Assembly (NCBI GenBank): GCA_963514095.1
Contig: OY741284.1
Location: 10,385,335 to 10,449,334 of the forward strand
DNA: 64,000 nt
Direction of reading: 5' to 3'
Source: Eutrigla gurnardus
Taxonomy: Eukaryota; Chordata; Actinopteri; Perciformes; Triglidae
The notes beneath the pieces were generated by a model, which saw nothing but the letters and a program-made list of their open reading frames with translations, did not search any database and was not told where the DNA came from. Position numbers and translations under genes: made by a program. This document shows, piece by piece, positions 28,301-37,527 of this stretch (positions are counted from its first letter, which is position 1; each line of letters opens with the position of its first letter).

Positions 28301-31015
28301 ATTCATTTCTATATACTTACTCATTCATTATTTTTCTAAATTGCCGCAAATATAATTTATTAGTTTAGTGTTTTAACTGACTCCACATCTTCTCCATGCC
28401 TGTTAATCTGTCTATTTCACTATTCTATATGATATTAACTTGGATCCGATCTGTCATTCCTGTCTCTTTGTTGTTGCAATTAAAAAAAAATATCTGCAAT
28501 GTGACGTCACTTACACTCAAATTGCTCTACACTGCATATGAAATATATTGACGATACTTCTTATTGCTTTCCATGTCCCCTCAGTGCTAATATGTTTCCA
28601 CAACAGCAGAAGGTGGTCTGACTTCTAATCTGACCTCCAGCTTAGTGGTCATTTGACATGGATAAGGTGGTTGTTCTATAGAGAATTACAGGTAAATCCA
28701 TGCAAACACTCGGGCCCGGTAAGCGCCGGTAATATAAACACACACAGACCTTCTTTAGGTGGCTAATGAGAACATTTGCTTCACGCGTTACGTAAGGTAC
28801 GCTACTTAAGCACTCCAAGCGTGGGAACCGATTGAGAAATGTGGCCTTTTTAACCCAGCGGCACACCATATGTTCATGCTTTCATCCCCCGTTCATTAAT
28901 TTCCTTCCTCTTGCCTTCTTTTTTTCCCTTTTCATATCCCATCTTTACACCTAGAGAGCGATTGTGGCGTCCTGTCGTACCTCTGGAGGGCGCTCTCCAT
29001 CTCGTTCTTCTCCTTGTGGGCCTCTTTGATCTGGTGGGTGACCCTGGCCAGGAACTCCTCAAAATTGGAGAGGAGGTGAGGCTCATCCCGTCGGAGCTGA
29101 GCCCAAAGACTGCGCACCTCACCGGGACTGGAGAGGAACAGAAGACACGCAGAGGGAGATCAGTCTAATTAAACCACACCTCGGGGGTTTCAACGGCGGA
29201 TTACGCAGCGTGTTTTTTAATGTGCATATCACACACACACACACACATAGAAGAATTTGCAGTGATTACACTCACTCCTCAAACACGTTGCTGGCCCCCA
29301 GGCTTTCCAGCAGCATGCAGAAGTGGCCCTCCTCCTCGTCTTCCACTGCCGACAGCTTGGCCTCCCATTGGCTCTGATAAAGGGCCTCCTTGGCCCTAAA
29401 GACGGGGCCCGGGGCCTGATTGTGGTCATCGGCCACAGAGATCCTCCGGCCGTGTAGGAACTGACCTGGGATGCACCCACACACTTTATGACTGTACTGT
29501 CACACTACATTTAAGCATGTATTATAACACTTGTAGCCTCTGTTTAGCCAAACTTACAGTCTCACTTTAAGCATTTACAGACTTGAGTGGCGTAGCATGC
29601 ATTTTACTTTCCATGAAAAGGAATATCTGAGCTGCTTTCATGTAAATTGGGATGTTCTACTCGATGCTTTGGTTGTCATTTTAAATTGAGCTGTAAAAAG
29701 GCCTCTGGGAGGCAGGAGACCTACTGAATCCGGAGGTGAACGCCTCCAGCGTGAGGTAACCGGTGCGATCCGTATCCAGAGAGTCAAAGACATCCTCCAG
29801 CTCCTCTGCAGACAGAGGCAGCTGTCTGTGGAGCCTCTGCCAAGGGAACACAAACACAAGGCGTTTCAAAACGCTGCGGAGGCTCAGTTGCACGGCTGAA
29901 CAGGGATTTGGAAGCAGCAGACGGTCGGGTATGGATGTGGTTAGTTAGGAGTTAAGATAAGAAAACATTTTATGTAACATCCCATCAGAATGATCTAAAT
30001 CAATAAATGTCACCTGCATTTTAAATCTGACTCATATAGTTCTAACTCAAGTGCAGAATGAACACAAAGTGGCTGCTTTATGCGTCAGTGAAAAGAGCTT
30101 TTTCTCAGAAACCCCCAGAACAGCAGCAACAAAAGGCCCCGATGCTCACAAGGGCCCCGTCCTAATTAACTGACAACGCAGCCTGGACACCGTGAACGCT
30201 TTGAAGAGGCCCAGCGAGGTGAACCTCCGCTCATAAACATCCCCATCAATGGTGCTACTCTGCCACTTCACCGTCTGGTGAGTGGGTGGAGTGTTTCTTT
30301 AAAAAATGGTGATATAACATGAAAAAAAAATGGCAACCTCATTAAGTGACCATGGGACACGAAGTTGAACAAACAGGTGAGTGGGTGGCTCCCCGACCTG
30401 TTGACGCTGGGTTAATGCTTTCACGGGGCGTCCATACGTCTTATAAGAAAGAATAAGGGACGGAGCATGAGTGTGACTAGGAGACAAACATCTTTTGTGC
30501 TTTAAAGTAAATATGAAATCCCCCAGAGCTGAAACAATCAGTCCATTAAGTCATTGGTTAGTTGATTATTAGAAAAGAAATTGACAAAAAAAAGTGCTTG
30601 TTTCAGCCTCTAACATATGCATTTCTAAATTTCTGAGCCTTTTTCAGGACCCTTTTTTGGCTGACAGGGACACAAATTAGGATCAAATCATTTTGGGGGA
30701 CCCCTGTTGAAGAACTCTGCTTTAAAAGGCTAAATTGATTAATCAATAGGTTATTTAGCAGGTTAATCTTTAAGAAAACATTCTTAAACTGCAGCACTCT
30801 CATCAAATAAACTGGATAAACTGGACAAAAACACACACTTAAACACACACAGCGTGTCTTACCCTCAAATCCTTGTGGGTGATGAAGCCTTTGCCCTCCA
30901 CATCGCAGGTCTGGAAGAACTCCCTGGTCTTGTCCAGCAGGGCGATGCGTCCCCAGTCTGAGCGCCTCTGCCCGGCGGTCGGTCCGACGCCGTTCACCCT
31001 TCCTTCCTCCGCCAT
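23415..31015 (-). CDS. cracr2a: CRAC channel regulator 2A, long isoform: EF-hand and Rab GTPase protein
   Basis: Large Rab GTPase that in mammals regulates store-operated Ca2+ entry (ORAI1/STIM1) and vesicle signalling in T cells. Seventeen minus-strand coding exons: 31015-30863, 29836-29725, 29465-29276, 29127-28981, 27803-27713, 27594-27499, 27335-27148, 27071-27000, 26849-26801, 26709-26627, 26341-25681, 25563-25425, 24890-24809, 24267-24153, 23907-23806, 23692-23616, 23502-23415. They total 2445 bp and 814 residues (human long form about 731, from memory), and all phases join. EF1 loop is 38-49 and EF2 loop 72-83; EF2 has Ala instead of Glu at position 12. A coiled coil spans about 180-366. 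A disordered, basic/acidic linker (367-614) is mostly one 661-bp exon and contains RRVISIEED. The GTPase has GNSSVGKT (634-641), WDTAGQE (681-687), NKMD (740-743) and EVSA (768-771). It ends in CCK, a CCX prenylation-type tail. RASEF was considered, but EFFQTCDVEGKGFI and neighbouring prmt8 support CRACR2A. Confidence 0.95.
24534..24640. repeat. Dispersed teleost repeat in cracr2a intron
   Basis: TTCAATTCAATTTTATTTAT is followed by AGTGTCATATCACAACAGAA and then a CTCAGAACACTTAACACATT stretch. This is a familiar high-copy fish interspersed sequence (ATTTTATTTATATAGCGCC-type). It sits between GTPase-domain exons 13 and 14. Confidence 0.6.
25090..25146. repeat. G-rich tandem tract with quadruplex potential, cracr2a intron 12
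   Basis: Repeated GGTGGGGTGA and GGTGGGGCA units give at least six runs of three or more G within 50 bp on the plus strand, separated by loops of 1-6 nt. This satisfies the usual G-quadruplex pattern. The gene is on the minus strand, so the G-rich strand is the template and the pre-mRNA is C-rich. Confidence 0.7.
25324..25396. repeat. (CA)36 microsatellite beside the cracr2a exon 12 donor
   Basis: An uninterrupted CA run on plus, therefore UG in the cracr2a pre-mRNA. It begins about 28 nt inside intron 12, immediately downstream of the donor of the exon encoding the GTP-binding P-loop. Confidence 0.95.
29230..29248. repeat. Short (CA)9 tract in cracr2a intron 3
   Basis: A nine-unit CA run on plus (UG in the transcript) within a 148-nt intron, about 28 nt from the exon 3 donor. 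Confidence 0.8.
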
Positions 31016-32631
31016 GTCCGGGACGCCTCGTTCTTCAAGCAGCAGCACGCCGGGTAAGTACCACGTATTTCAGTCGCAGTCAGGAGTGGGAATCAGACAT
31101 CAGGCCTTCTCACTGGCCTGGTATCCAGTGCTCTGGGGCTCTTACAGTCGCCATGACGACAGAGACAGGAAGTGGCATCAGGTGATGAGATCACAGATAA
31201 CTTTGTTGCTTGTGAATACGCTGAAAATAAAAAAAATGGGTTTGCAGGCTCCTGTGAGTCAGAGGTAAACGGTACGAATCCAGAAATCAACCTTCAAACT
31301 TCGTATTAAAAAAAAAAGGACAAATTTGGAGAAAACGAATCGGTTACACAAGTGATCAGAACATCAACGCAACAGTGCAGCAGTTGTTACAACTAGACAG
31401 TACTTCCCCTTTTCTAATAAGCCAGGAACAAGCACCTCACAAAGGCATGTAAACACACAGTGTAAAGGATTATCTTAATACCTCGCCATACAGAACCCAT
31501 GACAGCATAATGCCTGCAAGATTGCAGGAATATTTACCAAGAGGCAGCAACGCAGCTGAGTTCAGAGCTGTAAAGTATCACCCCCCCCCCACCACCACCA
31601 CCACCACCACCCTTCACACCAACAGCAGCGGTTTCTTCTTCTTTTGTCGCCACAACTTTATGACTCAAGCAAGGTTTTGAAGTGCCCTCTTGCTTGCATT
31701 GTTAGAGCTGGGAAGCGGTTTGCAGAACATCAGATACACAATGGTTGTAGTCACGACGCGTCAACTAACATCTTGTGATGTGGAAAGTTTATTTGGTAGT
31801 TGCAGCACACAAAACTTGGACATTAAATACATTACACTCCTCTTTGTGTCCTCTGCAGAATAAAAAAACACCATCAAAAACTGTCAGACTCTTCTAAAAG
31901 TGAAGTATGAAGCATTCTTTAAAACAAACAAAACATCTCACTGCTCCAAACCTTCTTCTTCAACCTTAATATACTTTGCAGTCAAGTACAAACGGCATCT
32001 TTAACTAAACCAGAAACAGAAGTGGGGGTCTTACCTTTGACAAATGAAAAGCACGAGAAGCACTAACAGAGCAGTGAGCGCGCTGTGCTCGGGACGTCTT
32101 GCCCCTCAGATGTTCAAAAAAAGAAGTCATTCTGTGACCATGTGATGTCATGAGGAAGCGGCCTGAGGCTTTTCAGTCTACGTGCACACAAGGAGGGGGG
32201 GCTGAACTCTCCTTAAGCAGGCCACATGCATGCAACACGTTTCTGCTGCTTTATTACGAAAAAAGGGCTTGGCGTCACTGGAGTTGGATCAGAAAATAAC
32301 AGATTTTACATTTATTCACGGTTCAAACGTAGTACTGATTACTTTATGTCATGGTAATTAGCAATTTGCCCTTTCCCTGAAGCTAAAACGCTTTAAATAA
32401 AGCCTTACATGAGCATCTTTTCGTGTCTTACAACGCCATCTTGTGGTCTGAGATGAAAACGAGTCATATTTGTTTTTCAGCTAAAAACCACAGCATTTAA
32501 TTTGTGTGAAAAGCACAACCCCGATTGTCCTCGGGTAAGCATTTTTTGACAGCGTGTGTCAATGCCAGAGTCAAATAAAAAGGTCCACACTTTCCCCATT
32601 CATTTTCCGGTATCAGTTCTGATTTGGGGAG
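31016..32631. other. Region between cracr2a and ccdc59
   Basis: Holds the cracr2a promoter or leader and the ccdc59 3' UTR. A minus-strand donor, CAAAG|GTAAGA, at 32034-32033 could end a non-coding cracr2a leader exon in the stretch just above it. No convincing matching acceptor is visible before the 31015 ATG, so this is tentative. A TTTATT (minus-strand AATAAA) at 32311-32316 may serve ccdc59. A poly-C and (CCA)n tract occupies 31580-31612. Confidence 0.4.
31580..31612. repeat. Poly-C followed by (CCA)n tract
   Basis: Ten or more C residues followed by about seven CCA/ACC units upstream of cracr2a. It is a simple low-complexity tract. Confidence 0.85.
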
Positions 32632-34127
32632 TTATTTCCCAGCAGCTCCTTGGGAGATCTTTTGAAGCAAAAACTCCATTTGGAGGTTCAGATTGGGCTG
32701 TCCTTTCTTGGTCTTTTTGCTCAGCATCTGAAACGTCTCCAACTTTTTCTGTTTGTACTTCTGAACAGCTTCATCTCTCTGCTGGCGGTTCTTCTCGTAC
32801 TCCTGGGAATTCACATGAAACGCAGAAGAACAAGACGAGCTGTCAGTGGAAAGCCAGACGACAATTTGACAGGTTGCATAAAAGAAAAAAATAAATCTTT
32901 TGTTGATTTTTTTTTTTTTTAGGGGTAACAGCTCATAAACAATAAAGAGAAACATTTCACCTCTTTCTTCTTTTTCCGTTTTTCTGTGACCGTCTCAAAT
33001 TCCTCTTTTGTCTTCTGGTAGGACGTCTTCTTCAGCATTTTCTTCCTCATTCGGTTGCTCATTGGAAGACTTGAAGAGAATATCAAGGAGGCAGCGTTAC
33101 TCGGCGTGAATGTGAAGATTAACTGAAGGATAAAACTAATTATGACACTAAACTCCAATAATTTACGAATGCACTGTAATGTATCCAATTTAACTGATAT
33201 ATTTCTGTCTGTATATTACAGACATTTAAAGTGCTCAATTATATGATAAAAATACATTTATGATTGCACCACTCCAAAGAGTACTCCACTGATTCAGCAT
33301 TGTTGCGAAAAGGGATCAAAACTGATGCAGCAAGACCAGAGATGTCATCTTTCTCTCACCTTTATCATAGTTTTAGGTTGTAATTTAACTTATCTCTCTT
33401 TATACAATCACTAAGATAAATCGCATGTTCTCACCCATCTTCCTCTGAGGCTTCTGCTGGTTCAGGATTTTCAGCACCAGGATCCGTCTGCTCAAGTCCA
33501 CCAGTTACTTCTAGATCTGGATCAGCAGCATCATCAGCAGCACTCTCACATCTCTCGTCTCCCTTGTCCTGCTCTTTCACTCTCAGCTTACTCCTGTTCA
33601 ACCTATGGGTCCAGGCCTCTTTCTTCAGTTTCTCGGCCTCGGCGACGTACAGATGCCTGAGGTGTTCTGGGTACTCCTCCTTGTACAGCACGCCGGACTC
33701 AGGCTGCTTCTTCTTCTTCTCCTCCTTCCGCAGCATCTTGTTGTACTCATGTTGGACTCTTTGCTTCCTCTTGAAGGCAAAGCCCTGACCTGAGGACAGA
33801 AAGACACACCATGGACTTGTATTCGGGCCTACATAGAAGGTATTTTATATATTTATAACCAAGTTTGTCACGTAGAAATGTCAGTATGGCGTCATGATTA
33901 TATAGTAACGTAAGATAGGCAGTGACGCCCGTCAGGTATCTAACTGCTGTTATTTACTAGTAGTTTAGTAAAAACGGACCTTCCTGAATACTGCCTTCGT
34001 ATACTTTCTGCTCAGGGGTCCATTTCCTCTTCTGTTTTACGCCAAGTGTGTTAGTTTGGGATTTCTTCCGGTTGCCGTCTTTCGCGACAAACTTCTTATT
34101 CTTCATTTTTGAATCTGTCGGTGCCAT
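32632..34127 (-). CDS. ccdc59: Coiled-coil protein CCDC59 (TTF-1-associated protein 26, FYV7-type rRNA-processing family)
   Basis: A small, very basic nuclear or nucleolar protein. Mammalian CCDC59 (TAP26/BR22) was described as a partner of the transcription factor TTF-1, and the family is related to yeast Fyv7, which acts in small-subunit rRNA processing. Four minus-strand exons: 34127-33980, 33789-33435, 33069-32961 and 32802-32632. They total 783 bp and 260 residues (human 241, from memory) with consistent phases. The N-terminus MAPTDSKMKNKKFVAKDG is lysine-rich; the family-typical block KRKWTPEQKVYEGSIQEGQG crosses the first junction. An acidic segment ends exon 2 (EPAEASEEDG), and lysine-rich helices follow (RKKMLKKTSYQKTKEEFE, EYEKNRQQRDEAVQKYKQKK). 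The C-terminus is QKISQGAAGK. The exon 1 donor is G|GTCCGT, weak at +3 to +4. The gene is head-to-head with mettl25, an arrangement also known in human. Confidence 0.93.
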
Positions 34128-34666
34128 TTCAGTGTAAAACCTCGCCAGGGAAACGTGAAATGTTTACGACACGTTCACGCAGCACGCCATTTCCTTGCCG
34201 ACGCGGTGTGATGACGTGTGCAAGGAAGTCAGGAGCAATCGATCACCGAGCATCGGATTTCGATCAAACGTATTTACGTTTCTGAGGCGATTAATGTAAT
34301 AAGAGGACAATTTTTTTTATTCAAGCAGGACACTGCAGCGGAGAACTGCACACACCGACAATTTTCTGAACAAATGGTCCACCAACAAATATAAAACATT
34401 ATTTTTGATTGTGTCCAGTTAATAACGTACCCGATAAGGATATTAGTTATATTAATCTTCATAGCGAGCCAGCCTAAAAATGCGGTATTTTTCCACACCT
34501 TAAATGTCTACTTTATATGTATGAAAACGCAGATATTATTTAAAAACATAATAATATATTGTAAAATCGTCAAACGGTATTTTCGACTGCTTCTGCCTGA
34601 GCGTACGTCGGCGGTGGACGACTTCATACATGCGTCACTCGGGCCTTCTTCAGAGAGCCTTTTAAC
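34128..34666. promoter_or_regulatory. Shared bidirectional promoter interval of ccdc59 and mettl25
   Basis: Only 539 bp separates the two start codons. The ccdc59-proximal part (34140-34260) is CpG-rich and contains ETS-type cores (CATTTCCTTG near 34190 and AAGGAAGTCA near 34223). A CRE-like TGATGACGTG lies near 34210. No TATA box is placed for either gene. Divergent housekeeping pairs commonly share such a promoter. Activity is inferred. Confidence 0.55.
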
Positions 34667-37139
34667 ATGTTGTCCTCCTCACACAGCCTCGCAGAAATCC
34701 AACGCCGGATAGATGAAGTCAAGCGGTTTCTGTCCATCACTCTGAGCATCGCCAACGCTCACACGGTGGAGTTTTACACTCACGACGTGTGGGACCGCTT
34801 CATGGCCGTGCCGCCTCAGGAGGTCCTGTCAACCGTCAGCTCGTGCAATGACCAGCAGGGGGAGCCAGAACACAGAGCAAAGGGTAAGTAGGTTTCTTTC
34901 AGTTGGCTTGAAAATATTTATAACTTTTGTAGAATGTAACTAATAAGGCATCCTTTTATGAAGCGTTTCAGTCAGTTGTAATTCATGGTAATTAATTAAT
35001 TAACACATTATTTATTAATACTACCATTAGTTTAGCTTTTGGGTTGCCAGGTTGTGAAAAACGCCTGTGTGGGCTGCAGGTAATCTGGACCAGAATATAT
35101 TTAATAACAAGCATTTACTAATGGATTACCAACATGTGTTTCTGCGTTATTAACAAAATGGAAAGCATCCATTAAGAATATGTAGTATATAGTGATGCAG
35201 AGGCCAAGTATTTAACTTGGCCTGTTTTTGAGGACTCAAAGCAAAAGGGACTATTTATTCAATAGAAAGTAGTGTCATCGTTCACAGTGAGGTCTGTGGT
35301 TTATCCATCTTGCTGTTGAATCTTTAGAACAGAACTTTTTTTTTCAGCGCTGATACAGCCACAAAGAAAATTGCGCTCCCCCTCTTTTGTATCTGGCTGG
35401 CAGCCTAAAACCTAAAATATTTGGATGGCTGCATACCACTAAGCGACAATATGTTTTCACTTCTTTGTCATTTGGGGCGGACTCACCCTTTAATTGATTC
35501 ATCCCAACCACTGACATCTGCTAAATTTGAATGAGTGTGTTTTTAGTAGCTGTCTTACACACAGAACAAAACACAATGTTCCACCAAAAAGAAAAAACAA
35601 CAACAATATACATGACAATCAAACAACAAAGATAATTTAGTGCAGCTCTACCATTTTTTTCCTGTCTGTCTCCATAAACAGATCAATCCAGGACCACATT
35701 CGGGTTTTGCAATGATACAAACCGGCTGGTTGACACCCATGAACTGCTGCAGGCGGCCAAGGCCCTCTCTCTCCCCGGCCTCGGAGTCTGCACGAGCAGG
35801 GACGAGCTGCTGCAGGCCCTCAGAGAGAACCGCCCTGAATGTGGAGCTCCAGTGGCAGCGATAGGTAGGGAAGAAACACCAAGGGAGGTCCAGTTGTCAT
35901 GGCAATGAGTTGGGGTCTTTATAAAGGAACATGATTTAAAAAAAACATATTGTTCTGTCTAACCCAGGTGCTGAGCTGGAGACAGATGAGTTTATGAACG
36001 CGAAGAAATCTCATGAGGTCCAGTCCATGTCTGAGGTGGTGTCCTGCATGGCCCATCGCTGTGGGGTCAAACAGGTCGAGAACTTGTACTGAATATGTTC
36101 GGGGAGATCTGATGGAATCAAAAACAGATCTTAGTAACCTGACTTTGATCTCTTCTCCCGCTCAGGTGATAGACGTGGGCTCGGGGAAGGGCTACCTGAG
36201 CTCCTTCCTGTCCCTGCAGTACGGCCTCCGGGTCTACGGCATCGACTCCTCCAGCACCAACACCCACGGAGCCCAGGAGAGGAACCGGAAGCTGAAGAAG
36301 TTCTCCAGGGCGTACCAGAAACACAACAAGGCGATGAGGGCACAGGAAGAGGCCACACGTTCACCTCAGCAGGAGGTAGAGGAGTTAAAGCCGGGAATAG
36401 AAGGAATTCAGTCGCAGGAGGAGGAGGAGGTGTTATCAAACTTTGCAGAGGAAGGGCATTCGGAGTCGAACCCAGAAGCGGAGGAGCTCTTCCTCAGCGC
36501 CCTGTCTGTGGATGTGATCCAGCCCACGGCCCCCCGAGTCCCCCCCAGCCACCTGAGCGCCGAGGAGAGGGAGAGGAGGAAGAGGGAGAACCTGGACAGG
36601 AAAGCTCAGAGCAGAACGGCCGCCGTCGTGTTTTCACCCCTCACTTCGTACGTTACCGCGGAAACCGAGCTCCGAGGCCTCATCAACGAGCTGGAGGTGA
36701 GCAAAGTAAAAAAAAGTCAACGCTGAAAGTAGATCTACTGCGTGTGTTTGGGAGAGACGGTGCAGAAAGGAGCACGGCAACGTTCCCGCAGCGGCTTCTG
36801 GAGTTACAAGTCGGCCACGGCAGCTGGCGTTCGCATTACGAGTGTGGTGGCGTTATCGCGGGGCGCCAAATCTGCAGCGCGTCACCGTCAATACATTAAG
36901 CCATCGATCTCCTTCCCTCCCCCCCTTCCCCACCCTCCTTCTGTTCTCCCCCTTTCTCTGCGTGCTCTCTCTCTCTCCACATTCCAGGATGCGGTCATGG
37001 TCGGCCTGCACACATGTGGCGACTTGGCACCCAGCACCCTGAGGATGTTTGTGGCAAAACCCGAGCTGGCCGCCGTCTGCAGCGTGGGCTGCTGCTATCA
37101 CCTGCTGTCTGAGGAGTTCGACCCCGCCGGACAGGGTAA

Positions 37140-37187
<48 letters not shown>

Positions 37188-37469
37188 TAATACGGGTGCC
37201 AAAGTGCGGGATAACACACCGATATCGTCCACGTTTGCGACCGTAGCCTCCGTGCATCTGGAAGAAAGAGCCCCTCGCTGCAGCCGATGCGGTATCCGCG
37301 TCATCTCTTGTTAACAGCGTGACCTTTGACCCTCACATCATCGGGGGGCCCATTGTCGTTTCAGCCAAGAAGCTGACTGGAAAATGATATCACGACCGGT
37401 TGATTGAAAACACTCCTCTCCACGCTTGTTTCTCGAACTCCAGTTTGATCTTTTAAAGAAGTGAACAAA

Positions 37470-37527
<58 letters not shown>

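Noticed and set aside
23415..31015. Identity as RASEF (Rab45)
   Set aside because: Domain order is the same, but the EF-hand, coiled-coil blocks and the neighbouring prmt8 fit CRACR2A.
31016..31048. N-terminal extension of cracr2a by eleven codons
   Set aside because: The open frame continues upstream only from a GTG; the first ATG is at 31015 and fits the promoter-proximal position.
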